Virus record (IMG/VR): IMGVR_UViG_3300021170_000046 | Location: 1-36,068 of that record | DNA length: 36,068 nt | Source: a virus | Direction: 5' to 3' (one strand) | Part shown: piece by piece, positions 1 to 7,703 of the stretch | Layout: the number at the start of each line of letters is the position of its first letter | Numbering within the stretch: the first letter of the stretch is position 1 | Position numbers and translations under genes: made by a program | The notes under the pieces: generated by a model | Databases searched by the model: none | What the model was told of the DNA's origin: nothing | The model's input: only the letters and a program-made list of their open reading frames with translations

Positions 1-1376
1 CATTACAGGCATTTGTTTCTAATGCTCTAGTAGGTGCTTCGAATGAGACTACTAAAGCGATGCTAGGACAGGGAGATCCTATTCATCCGGTAGCTGGATT
101 CCTAGCAAATGTAGGATTAACTGGTCTAATTGGTGGAGCATTGCAGGGTGCAGGACAAATATTATCAAGTTCAGAAGCAAAAATAGGCTCAAAAATAGCT
201 TCATTGGCGGCAGGATTTGGGGCTAAATCATCTAATATTCCTATTATAAGTAATGAAGGTACTCAAATAGGTCTAAATCTATTAGATAAAAATCTATATG
301 ATGAGGGGGCATTCAATGCGGGATATAAACTTTATGATAAAATGATTAGTGGTGCAGTTAGCAGTGCTTCAATAGGATTAGCTTCGCAAACAACAAATAC
401 TTTAGGCGCAAGCGCTTATTATGCTTTGCCGATTATAGAAAAAATTATAGGTCCGGTAGTTAAAAAAGCCGGAAATTTGATAATGCCGACTTTAGCTAAG
501 ACTTTATCTGAAGGCCTTCCCTCTAAAACTTTACCTATATTAAATTATGCAACTCAAATAAATCATGGAAATATTCTCCTGAATAGCATGACAAGTGCTC
601 TTGTAAAAGGAGGAGCCATGCAAACGGCACGACCGATCTCTAATGCCGTTTTGAATGAAATGGATAATTGGATTAAAAATGGCGGTGTTGATCAAGAACT
701 TCAAGATGAACAAAATCTTCAGAATACAGAAACCCCCGAAGGATATGCAGACGGAGGAGAAGTAAAAGAACCGGAGAGAAAAGGAGTTCTTCAAGAGAAT
801 CCGATTTCAATGGTATATCCCGAACAAAATATACTTTTGCAAGCTGCAAAAGGTAGGATTTCTAATTATCTCAAATCGATCAGACCTCAAAAAAATCAAC
901 AAAAATTGGCGTTTGATCCGGAACCAGATCAAACTATTCAAAATAAATCCTATCAAAAAGCATTGAAATTGGCAGCAAATCCACTTTCAATCCTACATGA
1001 AGCTCAAAATAATATGCTTGATATGGATCATATGAAACATTTTGGTGCTATGTATCCTGAGCTTGGAAATATAATTCAACAAAAATTGACAGAAAAAATC
1101 ACAGATGCTCAATTGAAAGGTGAAAAACCAAATCATAAGATAAGACAAAGTTTAAGTCTTTTGATGGGAACTCCATTGTCTTCGGAATTTACTCCACAAA
1201 ATATGCAGGCAGCGCAAACTGCATTGCAAATGACACAGCAATCATCTCAGCCTCAACAGTCTCAACAACAACCAGTTACTAAGAATAAGAAAAATACTTC
1301 TACTTTAAGTAAATCTAGTGAGGCTTTTTTGACTGGGAATCAGGCACTTCAGAAACGTCAGCAGAATGTGAAGTAG
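1..1376 (+). CDS. Internal virion protein, C-terminal part (5' end outside window)
   Basis: The frame is open from base 3, so the Met at 60 is probably internal and the gene enters from the left edge. The N-terminal visible part is Ala/Gly-rich and hydrophobic (IGGALQGAG, IASLAAGFGA), resembling membrane-interacting ejection proteins. About residue 230 of the 60-1376 reading it carries YADGGEVKEPER, a motif also found in the proteins at 18133, 31902 and 35407. The C-terminal third is Gln-rich and hydrophilic and ends in EKRQQNVK-like residues (QALQKRQQNVK). If the window ends are joined across a shared CATT, this frame continues the gene starting at 35407, giving one protein of about 677 residues. 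Function as an internal virion protein is inferred from composition and neighbours (31902, 33785); no enzymatic motif is visible. Confidence 0.6.
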   Translation, partial: LQAFVSNALVGASNETTKAMLGQGDPIHPVAGFLANVGLTGLIGGALQGAGQILSSSEAKIGSKIASLAAGFGAKSSNIPIISNEGTQIGLNLLDKNLYDEGAFNAGYKLYDKMISGAVSSASIGLASQTTNTLGASAYYALPIIEKIIGPVVKKAGNLIMPTLAKTLSEGLPSKTLPILNYATQINHGNILLNSMTSALVKGGAMQTARPISNAVLNEMDNWIKNGGVDQELQDEQNLQNTETPEGYADGGEVKEPERKGVLQENPISMVYPEQNILLQAAKGRISNYLKSIRPQKNQQKLAFDPEPDQTIQNKSYQKALKLAANPLSILHEAQNNMLDMDHMKHFGAMYPELGNIIQQKLTEKITDAQLKGEKPNHKIRQSLSLLMGTPLSSEFTPQNMQAAQTALQMTQQSSQPQQSQQQPVTKNKKNTSTLSKSSEAFLTGNQALQKRQQNVK

Positions 1377-1488
1377 AATAAATAACCCAAAGAATTAAAA
1401 ATGCGGATCTAAAAGGATGTGAAAAATCAAGCATTCCTAGATAAGTCATAAGTCCGATGAGCATAAAATTAATCACAAAATCAACCAT
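1315..1488 (-). CDS. Small two-helix membrane protein, antisense to the upstream gene end
   Basis: This 57-residue frame runs opposite to the surrounding genes and overlaps the last 62 bases of the first gene. Its start is well supported: the minus strand reads AAAAGGAGGATCTT then ATG, a near-perfect ribosome binding site about six bases from the start. The protein begins MVDFVINFMLIGLMTYLGML and has a second hydrophobic stretch, FRSAFLILWVIYS, followed by a polar tail. The two-helix architecture and small size are compatible with a holin-like or other phage membrane protein, but there is no specific similarity I can name. No endolysin lies beside it. Existence of the gene is supported by the binding site; function is open. 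Confidence 0.55.
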   Translation of the reverse strand: MVDFVINFMLIGLMTYLGMLDFSHPFRSAFLILWVIYSTSHSADVSEVPDSQSKKPH

Positions 1489-1567
1489 AAGATCCTCCTT
1501 TTATTCTCTTATCGGCAAATTCTCCTAAATCTTTAGTTAATTTTTAAGCATTTGATTCCATAGGAAT

Positions 1568-1597
1568 AAACCACTCATTTGGAACTCTTATATAGAG
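1568..1597 (+). promoter_or_regulatory. Promoter-like motif, copy A, before tail-fibre operon
   Basis: AAACCACTC, 11 bases, then TTATATAGAG. The same two blocks at the same spacing (17 bases from CCACTC start to TTATA start) recur at 17315-17344 and, with a weaker second block (TTATGAAGAT), at 24231-24260. All three lie just before rightward structural genes. TATATA/TATAGA suits a -10 element; CCACTC is not a consensus -35, so an alternative recognition factor or activator is possible. A small palindrome (ATTCC-ATA-GGAAT) lies immediately upstream. Confidence 0.5.
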
Positions 1598-1602
1598 GCC
1601 TG

Positions 1603-1642
1603 GGAGATCCCTTGCGCCCAAATAGGAGATCCCTATGGCCCA
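1603..1642 (+). repeat. Imperfect direct repeat in tail-operon leader
   Basis: GGAGATCCCTTGCGCCCA (1603-1620) and GGAGATCCCTATGGCCCA (1625-1642) match at 15 of 18 bases. They lie between promoter-like motif A and the first tail gene. The second copy contains AGGAG six bases before an ATG at 1635, which would open a 27-codon frame (1635-1718) overlapping the start of the 1675 gene; whether that leader is translated is unknown. Confidence 0.5.
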
Positions 1643-1674
1643 CCTGATAATCTTAAAAATAAGGCAACATAAAC

Positions 1675-2067
1675 ATGAGCACAAGAACGCGAATAGCGCC
1701 TACTCAAGTTATTACTAATGGTGCGATGAGTGGAAATATCACTTCTTTGCCTACGATCTTACAATCCATTTCTGGGGTGAGTTATGAAATCTCATGGTCT
1801 GGAACGAGTCCTACTGGAACTCTTTCAGTTCAGATTTCTAATAGCTACAGCGTCAATCCAAATGGAAGTGTGAATAACGCGGGTACTTGGACCACAGTAT
1901 ATTTAGATGAAGGTGGTACTCCGACTATGACCATAGCTATTTCGGGAAATACAGGAAGTGCATTCATAGATCCTATCGAAACTGATGGATATGCAATTCG
2001 TCTTATTTATACAGCAGCAAGTGGCTCAGGAACTATGCAAGCCTATATTTGTGGAAAGGTGCAATAA
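1675..2067 (+). CDS. Small virion surface protein
   Basis: This 130-residue protein (MSTRTRIAPTQVITNG...) is rich in Ser, Thr, Gly and Ile with alternating hydrophobic residues, the composition of a beta-sandwich virion decoration or fibre-accessory protein. It has no signal peptide or membrane segment. AAGGCAA lies upstream as a ribosome binding site. Its TAA overlaps the next ATG by one base (TAATG), so it is translationally coupled to the tail-fibre gene at 2067. The role is inferred from composition and position as first gene of the tail-fibre operon; no catalytic motif is visible. Confidence 0.6.
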   Translation: MSTRTRIAPTQVITNGAMSGNITSLPTILQSISGVSYEISWSGTSPTGTLSVQISNSYSVNPNGSVNNAGTWTTVYLDEGGTPTMTIAISGNTGSAFIDPIETDGYAIRLIYTAASGSGTMQAYICGKVQ

Positions 2068-3971
2068 TGACAAATTATTCAGCAAGCTATCCAGTTATAG
2101 GTTCAGGTGGTGGCGGTGGTTCGGGAACAGTCTCAAGTGTAGGATTATTAGACGGAAGTTCGACGCCGATTTATGTGATATCTGGTAGTCCCGTGACCAC
2201 ATCTGGCACCTTAGTTTTTACATTGGGGACTCAATCTGCAAATAAAGTTTTTGCGGGTCCAACATCTGGTTCTGCAGCACAACCCACATTTAGATCTTTA
2301 GTATCCGGGGATCTCCCGGCGGGAACTGGTACAGTAACATCCGTGGCAATGACAGTTCCTGCATTTTTATCTATAAGTGGGTCTCCAATCACGACATCGG
2401 GCACTCTTGCCGTTTCTTATTCAGGAACTGCATTGCCTATTCTCAATGGAGGCACAGGTCAAACGACTGCATCCGCGGCATTCGATGCTTTATCTCCTAT
2501 GACTACTGCAGGAGATCTTATCTATGGAGGAGTATCGGGAGCGGGCACGAGACTGGGTATAGGATCGACAGGAAACGTTTTGACGGTATCAGGGGGTAAT
2601 CCAGTATGGTCTCCTCCTGCAACGTCAGGAACAGTAACATCCGTGGCGATGACAGTCCCGGCGTTTTTATCAATCTCAGGCAGTCCCATTACTTCAAGCG
2701 GGACGTTAGCCGTTAGTTATTCTGGAACTGCTCTTCCAATATTAAATGGTGGTACGGGCTCTACTACAGCGACAGGTACTGGAAGTGTAGTTTTAGCCAA
2801 TAGTCCAACATTAGTAACTCCGGCTTTAGGAACTCCGACAGCGCTTGTCGGAACAAATATTACGGGCACTGGAACTGGATTTACATCTGGGGTTACGCAA
2901 GCTCTTGCTAGTGCAACGACAACAGTCAATGTAAGCTCTGCTACAGCACCTACTTCTGGTCAAATATTAACAGCTACTTCTGGAACTGCTGCAACTTGGC
3001 AAACTCCTTCAGGTGGTTCAGGAACAGTAACTTCCGTGGCGATGACAGTCCCCGGATTCCTATCTATTTCTGGTAGTCCAGTGACTACTTCCGGTACGCT
3101 TGCCGTTTCTTATTCGGGAACGGCTCTACCTATCGCAAATGGGGGAACTGCAGTTACATCTGTGACTACAGCTCCAACTGCCACATCTTTTGCCGGATGG
3201 GATGCAAATAAAAATCTAAGTGCTAATAATTTTTTATATCCGCTAAATGATACCAGTGCTTCTAGTATTACTTTAACAGTCGCCAGTAATTATATGCAAT
3301 ATGGTGATACGGGGGGCAATTCAGCAATAACTGTAAAACTTCCTGTTGTAACTACATTAGCTATCGGACAAGCTTTTTTAGCTTATAATAACTTTACTTC
3401 TACTTCGGCTACGGGAAGTAGTACAGTTTTGACTGTTACTTCATCAGGTAATAATACAATCGATTCGTTATCCCCCGGAGGATGGGGAATCTATGTCTAT
3501 TATGCAAATAATGGTACTGGAGTAAATTCATGGAAACGTTACGGACTTGTTCCAGGTCAAATTCCTGGAAATCAAACAAATACAGCAGCAGCTGCTGGTA
3601 ATGTAGGCGAGTTGATTACAGCAACAGGAACATCAGTTTCTGTGACTTCATCCGGATTCACAACTGTTACATCAATCACAGTTTTCAGTGGAGACTGGGA
3701 TGTCAGTGCAATGGTATATGAACCAGGTTCAACTGGAGTTACATCAATTTCTGGTGGAATCGCTACTGCAACAAACTCAAATACTGGATGGACATTAGGA
3801 ACCACTGCTGGAACCACTCCTATTACGGCAACGATAGGCTCAACTATCACAATTCTTCCAGTTCAAAAATTAATATCTTCCAATGGAGGGACTACTTATT
3901 ATCTAACTGCAGCTGCAACAGGTGCTACAGCAACAATAACTGGCATCATTAGAGCGAGACGTATGAGATGA
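2067..3971 (+). CDS. Repeat-containing tail fibre protein
   Basis: The start at 2067 is chosen because AAAGGTGCAATA precedes it and its ATG overlaps the preceding stop; the frame extends 18 bases further upstream without support. The 634-residue product begins MTNYSASYPVIGSGGGGG and contains repeats of the type GTVTSVAMTVPAFLSISGSP followed by TTSGTLAVSYSGTALP and NGGTG. Full copies are encoded at about 2328-2459, 2628-2759 and 3021-3149, with a diverged one near 2122. Such repeats are typical of phage tail fibres and probably form a repetitive shaft. The segment LSPMTTAGDLIYGGVSGAGT, also common in fibres, lies between copies 1 and 2. The C-terminal 250 residues lack the repeat and are Thr/Ser/Gly-rich, possibly a host-recognition or trimerisation tip. 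Confidence 0.8.
   Translation: MTNYSASYPVIGSGGGGGSGTVSSVGLLDGSSTPIYVISGSPVTTSGTLVFTLGTQSANKVFAGPTSGSAAQPTFRSLVSGDLPAGTGTVTSVAMTVPAFLSISGSPITTSGTLAVSYSGTALPILNGGTGQTTASAAFDALSPMTTAGDLIYGGVSGAGTRLGIGSTGNVLTVSGGNPVWSPPATSGTVTSVAMTVPAFLSISGSPITSSGTLAVSYSGTALPILNGGTGSTTATGTGSVVLANSPTLVTPALGTPTALVGTNITGTGTGFTSGVTQALASATTTVNVSSATAPTSGQILTATSGTAATWQTPSGGSGTVTSVAMTVPGFLSISGSPVTTSGTLAVSYSGTALPIANGGTAVTSVTTAPTATSFAGWDANKNLSANNFLYPLNDTSASSITLTVASNYMQYGDTGGNSAITVKLPVVTTLAIGQAFLAYNNFTSTSATGSSTVLTVTSSGNNTIDSLSPGGWGIYVYYANNGTGVNSWKRYGLVPGQIPGNQTNTAAAAGNVGELITATGTSVSVTSSGFTTVTSITVFSGDWDVSAMVYEPGSTGVTSISGGIATATNSNTGWTLGTTAGTTPITATIGSTITILPVQKLISSNGGTTYYLTAAATGATATITGIIRARRMR
2328..3149 (+). repeat. Three diverged coding repeats in tail fibre gene
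   Basis: About 130-base units start at 2328, 2628 and 3021, each encoding GTVTSVAMTVP, then a SISGSP segment, a TSGTLAVSYSGTALPI segment and NGGTG or NGGTA. They are separated by unique spacers of different length, so they are dispersed repeats within one gene and not a strict tandem array. Synonymous differences among copies show they are old, or maintained by selection on the protein. Confidence 0.8.
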
Positions 3972-4762
3972 TTTATAGAACCCAAACTCCTATTCTTCAG
4001 ATAACCACATCAGGAGGTAGCTCTCAATTAGTGGCTTCAAATTCCAATACTGTCCTTTTGAATGGAACTATGACTCATACGATCATATTGCCTGATGTGA
4101 CTACTATGTTCATAGGATTAGATTGTTCAGTTTGGAATTTATCGACGCAATCTGTGACAATAGAGTCTTTTGGATCAAATATTCTTTTGATTCTAGCTCC
4201 ACAAACTGGCGCTAATTTCTTTTGCAAAGCAATTACAGGAACTGATGGATCTCCTTGGATAATGAGTATGCTTCCAACTCTAGGACAGCTTGTTGGAACT
4301 ATGACGAATGATACTGCAGGTTTTGGAGTCATTGGTGAGACACAGATAATATCTCGTCTTCGATCAAATGCCCTATCTATAAGCAATGCAACTCCCGTGA
4401 ACGTCGGAACAACAACTGGAATTACATTGGATGGAGGTAATTATCTAGGTTATGCCATGGTTGGATTTAAACATTCAGGTATTTTGGGGACCGTAACTGA
4501 ATTAGATGCTGCTGTGTCAATGACATCTGCGACTCTTCCGGCTTCTGATACAATAGCAAATCCAACAAATGGAGAAGTTTGGATTACTCAAGGATTTGCT
4601 GGGATTGGTTTGGCTGCGAAAGATTTTTGCATACAAATAATTCCATTTCAAATCAATATTCCAGCAGGAACTATGAAGACTTTCTATTTAGTCGCAAGTG
4701 CAAGTTTTACATTGGATTCAGTGGCAGTGTATGGATCATTTATGACAATAAGATCAAGATAG
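3968..4762 (+). CDS. Tail fibre-associated or surface protein
   Basis: ATG overlaps the previous stop (ATGA), indicating coupling to the fibre gene. The 264-residue product (MIYRTQTPILQITTSGGSS...) is beta-rich by composition, with many Thr, Ser, Gly and Ile, and no membrane segment. Its first half (residues about 20-100, VLLNGTMTHTIILPDVTTMFIGLDCSVWNLSTQSVTIESFGSN) resembles the receptor-side domains of fibre proteins in which a coordinate-free beta domain follows a shaft, but I cannot assign a family. It is the last gene of this operon and converges with the leftward operon, with only three bases between the two stop codons. Confidence 0.5.
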   Translation: MIYRTQTPILQITTSGGSSQLVASNSNTVLLNGTMTHTIILPDVTTMFIGLDCSVWNLSTQSVTIESFGSNILLILAPQTGANFFCKAITGTDGSPWIMSMLPTLGQLVGTMTNDTAGFGVIGETQIISRLRSNALSISNATPVNVGTTTGITLDGGNYLGYAMVGFKHSGILGTVTELDAAVSMTSATLPASDTIANPTNGEVWITQGFAGIGLAAKDFCIQIIPFQINIPAGTMKTFYLVASASFTLDSVAVYGSFMTIRSR

Positions 4763-4765
4763 GAT

Positions 4766-5086
4766 TTAATCCTTCATTTCTTTTTCGAGTTCGGATGCAA
4801 TATGTTGCATAAATGCTTTTAAAAATTTAACACATTTTATTCGAATTTCTTTTTTGCATTCAATAAGTGGTTTTTCTATTTCATCCTGAATATTGATATA
4901 AATCAACCTCTTATCTTTCCATCCCAGATATTTGATGTTTGAAATTTTAGATCCATACATCTTATTTATACCCGCATTTTGCAATTTCATCTCAAATTCT
5001 TTTATACTATCTGAAATAGTATCTAAATATTTTTTATATGCATCAAGAGATCCTTCAAATTCTTTAAAGAAACCTGTCATAGTCAT
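4766..5086 (-). CDS. Hypothetical helical protein, last gene of leftward operon
   Basis: The 106-residue product (MTMTGFFKEFEGSLDAYKKYLDTI...) is rich in Lys, Glu and Ile and predicted by eye to be mostly helical, possibly coiled coil in residues 10-40 and 70-106. No Cys pairs, membrane segment or catalytic motif is present. A second Met two codons in (MTGFFKEF) is an equally possible start. It is separated by 22 bases from the preceding leftward gene and ends three bases from the convergent tail gene. I do not recognise it. Confidence 0.5.
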   Translation of the reverse strand: MTMTGFFKEFEGSLDAYKKYLDTISDSIKEFEMKLQNAGINKMYGSKISNIKYLGWKDKRLIYINIQDEIEKPLIECKKEIRIKCVKFLKAFMQHIASELEKEMKD

Positions 5087-5108
5087 TTTTTAAAAACTTT
5101 CTTCAATT

Positions 5109-5336
5109 TTAACCGAATGATTTGGAAAAAATATCTTTTGATCGAACTTTTCGAGCTTTTTCAAACAATTTTCTATTTCTTTTAAGATCTTCTATAACCT
5201 TTTCCCATTGTTTAGGAGTAAGTTTTGGATTTAAAAATTCCTGTCTTTTTATTTTATGATAAGAATAGGGGATTCTTTCAAAGCATTGACAGCCTGGCAT
5301 TGGACATTTAATTTTTTCTTCTTTCTTCTTTTTCAT
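5109..5336 (-). CDS. Small Lys-rich protein with Cys motif
   Basis: The 75-residue product begins MKKKKEEKIKCPMPGCQCFERIPYSYHKIKRQEF. CPMPGCQC gives three Cys in eight residues, and with the nearby His it could bind a metal ion. The rest is highly basic (KVIEDLKRNRKLFEKARKVRSKD), consistent with nucleic-acid binding. AAGGA precedes the start on the minus strand. An 19-bp perfect palindrome lies about 80 bases upstream at 5413-5431 and might control it. Function is not recognised; the zinc/nucleic-acid reading is inference. Confidence 0.5.
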   Translation of the reverse strand: MKKKKEEKIKCPMPGCQCFERIPYSYHKIKRQEFLNPKLTPKQWEKVIEDLKRNRKLFEKARKVRSKDIFSKSFG

Positions 5337-5524
5337 AAGACAATCCTTATATCATCCCTAATCGGATAAAATATAGAAAATCTTAGCCGTCAATAAAGAA
5401 TAGTTAAGTAATAAATATTACTGTAATATTTGGGATCGTGACTGAAAAGATCGCTATCCTCTGGGCATCTTAAAGTTTGCATCTTCTTTGAAGCTAGCGC
5501 ACGGATGAAAAAGAAAGATGTGAA
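5337..5524. other. Non-coding gap inside leftward operon
   Basis: No convincing reading frame is present in this 188-base stretch. It holds the 19-bp palindrome at 5413-5431 and otherwise AT-rich sequence. As the flanking leftward genes are nearly contiguous elsewhere, the gap may hold an internal promoter or processing site for the two distal genes. Confidence 0.4.
5413..5431. promoter_or_regulatory. 19-bp perfect palindrome, operator candidate
   Basis: AAATATTAC-T-GTAATATTT has two perfect 9-bp arms around one central base. It lies in the only sizeable gap of the leftward operon, 77 bases upstream of the Cys-motif gene. An odd-centred palindrome of this length is typical of a dimeric repressor site; a ribbon-helix-helix-like protein encoded at 6965-7183 is a candidate binder. 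It has no T-run, so it is not a good terminator. Confidence 0.45.
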
Positions 5525-5860
5525 TTATTCAGGCATAATCTCACTTTGATTTCCTTCCTTAACTTCCACTATTCCTACATTATCATATAACATTTTTTCT
5601 AAATTTTTAGATATAACATAGCCTAATTCACCAGCTTGTTTATTGAGAAGATAAATATTAGCTCTGCGTTCTATCTCGATTCCTGAAAAATCTTGTGGAG
5701 ATCTCAAAATTGGCATTATTTCTTTCAATGCTTTTAATTGATCTTCGATAAAGATCTTCTCCCGATTATCCGAAGACAGATTTTTGGTTATATTAGCAAT
5801 ATCTTCTTCAAACGCAGCAAAATCTTCCAATTTCAATAAATCTCTAGTAATTTCAGTCAT
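5525..5860 (-). CDS. Hypothetical acidic protein
   Basis: The 111-residue product (MTEITRDLLKLEDFAAFEEDIANITKNL...) is acidic and helical by composition, without Cys motif or membrane segment. Its start ATG overlaps the stop of the upstream zinc-ribbon gene (ATGA on the minus strand), so the two are coupled. It sits in the same leftward operon as the annealing protein at 6147-6938, suggesting an early role in DNA metabolism, but nothing in the sequence shows one. Confidence 0.5.
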   Translation of the reverse strand: MTEITRDLLKLEDFAAFEEDIANITKNLSSDNREKIFIEDQLKALKEIMPILRSPQDFSGIEIERRANIYLLNKQAGELGYVISKNLEKMLYDNVGIVEVKEGNQSEIMPE

Positions 5861-6087
5861 TCTCTACTCCAAAAAAGTGCATGATTACAATAAGGACACA
5901 TTACATATCTAATTTTTTCGGTTCCAGGAAATTTACAATTCTTATTGAGACATTTTGCTTTAGGCTTTAGATGCTTTTTTCTATCCATTGGATTATAGCT
6001 GTTTGATGAATAGGGATATTCATCATATGAAACAGATGGATTAAAATGCACAGTTCTTCCTTTGAAAAGATCTTGATCTAAAGCCAT
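5857..6087 (-). CDS. Small zinc-ribbon-like protein
   Basis: The start at 6087 (MALDQDLFKGRTVHF) is preferred over one five codons upstream because GAGGTG lies directly before it. The 76-residue product has two Cys pairs in its C-terminal half, CLNKNC and MCPYCNH, with 19 residues between them, the spacing of a zinc ribbon. The N-terminal half is Tyr/Ser/Asn-rich. Zinc ribbons of this size in phages are often nucleic-acid or protein adaptors; no specific partner can be named. It follows the annealing-protein gene by 59 bases and overlaps the next gene by four. Confidence 0.6.
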   Translation of the reverse strand: MALDQDLFKGRTVHFNPSVSYDEYPYSSNSYNPMDRKKHLKPKAKCLNKNCKFPGTEKIRYVMCPYCNHALFWSRE

Positions 6088-6146
6088 ATTCACCTCATTC
6101 AAAGTGAATCAAATTCTTATCAAAAAATCCTCAATATTTGAACATC

Positions 6147-6938
6147 TTATTCCTCCGGCTGTATTTCTTCTCTCGAACTTTTCTCTATCTCATAGATAGA
6201 ATCCAAATATTGAACAGCATTTTCAAGCCATCCGGGGATCATTTCTTTTCCTTCCAAATGGCAAATCAACCGATACTTATATTCAGCATTAAATTCACGA
6301 TCTTTAAATTTATCTTGTATAGTCTTTAACACTTTAGGAGCATCTTCAGAAGCTGGATCAAAGACTCTTGGTTTGGGTGGTGGAATGCTGACAATATTTC
6401 CTTCTTCGCATATTTCGATATCGGGATTTAATTCCTCAGGAGTATAACTCATTCCCATCAAAGCATCAGGAAACATCGACCGTGCCATTTCAGACACACA
6501 TCTGGATCTAAACATCGCTCTAGGATGTTTTTTCCAATTATCTTTATTAATGAGTCCTGCTCTCGTAGCATCTTCCTTATCAAATCTGAATTCGGTAGGT
6601 TTCCCACTAGGTCTAGAGGCTCTAATGAGACATTCATCATCTTCAATTTTAAGAAAATCAATTTTGGCACCGGGACAATTCTTATAAATCAATGCCAATT
6701 GCAGGGTTGCTTTGCAGGTAGGTCTTCCTTGAATGATATCGATTTCTGATAGAGCTTGCATAGGAGGAATACCTAGCTCGTATCCTTTCATCATAATTGC
6801 GATCGCTTGAGGTCCTGTTTTTATAGATGTAGGTAAGAACCCTGATTGTAATAGGACCGTTGCTTGATCCTTTAGAGTATTCCAAACTTGAGGGCTTAAT
6901 AAGTTTGTCTGAACGTCTTTTGATAATTGATTTGTCAT
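6147..6938 (-). CDS. RecT/Bet-like single-strand annealing protein
   Basis: The 263-residue product has the pattern of phage RecT/Bet-type annealing proteins: SGFLPTSIKTGPQAIAIMMKGYELGIPPMQAL (residues about 32-62), IIQGRPTCKATLQLALIYKNCPGA (about 68-92) and the later SGKPTEFRFDKEDATRAGL, KHPRAMFRSRCVSEMARSMFPDALMG and SYTPEEL. In that family the protein anneals complementary single strands during recombination and replication of phage DNA, usually with an exonuclease and a resolvase. No exonuclease gene is recognisable here, but a RuvC-like resolvase is at 9777. Family assignment rests on remembered motifs. Confidence 0.65.
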   Translation of the reverse strand: MTNQLSKDVQTNLLSPQVWNTLKDQATVLLQSGFLPTSIKTGPQAIAIMMKGYELGIPPMQALSEIDIIQGRPTCKATLQLALIYKNCPGAKIDFLKIEDDECLIRASRPSGKPTEFRFDKEDATRAGLINKDNWKKHPRAMFRSRCVSEMARSMFPDALMGMSYTPEELNPDIEICEEGNIVSIPPPKPRVFDPASEDAPKVLKTIQDKFKDREFNAEYKYRLICHLEGKEMIPGWLENAVQYLDSIYEIEKSSREEIQPEE

Positions 6939-6964
6939 ATTTTTCCAATCTTCAGATCCATTTT

Positions 6965-7183
6965 TTAGACAGATTTTTTTAACTCTTTTTTCTTTTTTCT
7001 ACATTTTGATGTTTCTTCAAAATTTATATGTATATGGGTCTGATGATCTAATGCTCCTTTTAAAAGCATCCTTACATAAGTCGAAATAGGTAAAGAATGA
7101 TTTTCGGCAAACATCATACAATCCTGATACATTTGGCGAGATATTCTTATCTTTATATCGCATTCTAAAATTTCTTTGTTCAC
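6965..7183 (-). CDS. Ribbon-helix-helix-like regulator
   Basis: This 72-residue protein begins MNKEILECDIKIRISRQMYQDCMMFAENHSLPISTYVRMLLKGAL. A short beta-type segment (CDIKIRIS) followed by two helices (QMYQDCMMFAENH and SISTYVRMLLKGAL-like) is the order found in Arc/MetJ-type ribbon-helix-helix repressors. The tail is Lys-rich. It is the first gene of the leftward operon and sits next to the divergent promoter region 7184-7243, the usual position for an autoregulator of an early phage switch. The fold is inferred from pattern only. Confidence 0.5.
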   Translation of the reverse strand: MNKEILECDIKIRISRQMYQDCMMFAENHSLPISTYVRMLLKGALDHQTHIHINFEETSKCRKKKKELKKSV

Positions 7184-7243
7184 TTTCGTATCCTTTGGTG
7201 TTACAAACGATTACGAATATATAGGAAGGGATTTGAGGTGTCA
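7184..7243. promoter_or_regulatory. Divergent early promoter region
   Basis: Sixty bases separate the leftward regulator gene from the rightward membrane-peptide gene, so they must hold start signals for both operons. The central segment ATTACGAATATATAGGAAGG contains TATATA-type -10 candidates readable on both strands. No clean -35 can be assigned by eye. The rightward ribosome binding site AGGAAGGGATTTGAGGTG follows directly. Confidence 0.4.
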
Positions 7244-7426
7244 ATGGATTGGATCATCGATAATATTGTGGTAATTTTATTAGTGTGGATCGGATTATCA
7301 TTTGGATTCAATATATATTATTCCATTTGGTCTCAACGAAAATTAAATAAAGCTCTGATAGAGGCAGAAGAAATTATGCGGATCTATTCGGAAGCATTAA
7401 AAAGAATCGAGAAAAAAAATGACTGA
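7244..7426 (+). CDS. Small membrane protein with cytoplasmic coiled coil
   Basis: The start at 7244 follows GAGGTG; a GTG two codons upstream is possible. The 60-residue product has one hydrophobic segment, IIDNIVVILLVWIGLSFGFNIYY, followed by a charged helix (RKLNKALIEAEEIMRIYSEALKRIEKKND). One membrane span with a charged helical tail is seen in many phage early and lysis-related proteins; no family can be named. It ends in AAAAATGACTGA, the last eight bases being shared with the start of the next gene, so translation of the operon is coupled. Confidence 0.6.
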   Translation: MDWIIDNIVVILLVWIGLSFGFNIYYSIWSQRKLNKALIEAEEIMRIYSEALKRIEKKND

Positions 7427-7703
7427 AGAAAAAATTCATAAAATAAAGCTTAAGATATTTTCTTTTCTTCAAAAAGATCTGTCTTGCATTACAGAAGCTC
7501 ATTGTACTGCAGTTGCTTGTTTGCAATTAACTTCAGATATAATTAGATACATATCTTTTCTTCTAAATACCCAAAAGAGTGACTTCATTGAAGAAGCTTT
7601 CAAACAAGAATGGCTTTCACTATTTAAACAATATTTAGATCATAAGGATATTGAGGATTTGGAGCTTCAAATGAAGCATAAATTTGGCGACAAATGGAAA
7701 TGA
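7419..7703 (+). CDS. Unknown early protein, paralogue 1 of a tandem family
   Basis: The 94-residue product shares a layout with those at 7941 and 8281: N-terminal charged helix, a Cys/Ala segment (HCTAVACLQLTSDIIRYISFLL), then FKQEWLSLFKQYLD and a C-terminal MKHKFGDKWK. The 7941 protein has CCSATACLQIAANLIS, FKEHWEALFKDYI and MKMKFGDKWK at the same places. No known domain is recognised. Its start overlaps the preceding stop by eight bases (ATGACTGA). The family was probably formed by tandem duplication within this operon. Confidence 0.6.
   Translation: MTEEKIHKIKLKIFSFLQKDLSCITEAHCTAVACLQLTSDIIRYISFLLNTQKSDFIEEAFKQEWLSLFKQYLDHKDIEDLELQMKHKFGDKWK

Noticed and set aside
5440-5520. Possible tRNA in the leftward-operon gap
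   Set aside because: No cloverleaf with matching acceptor and T arms could be built by eye, and no other tRNA-like sequence was seen in the window.
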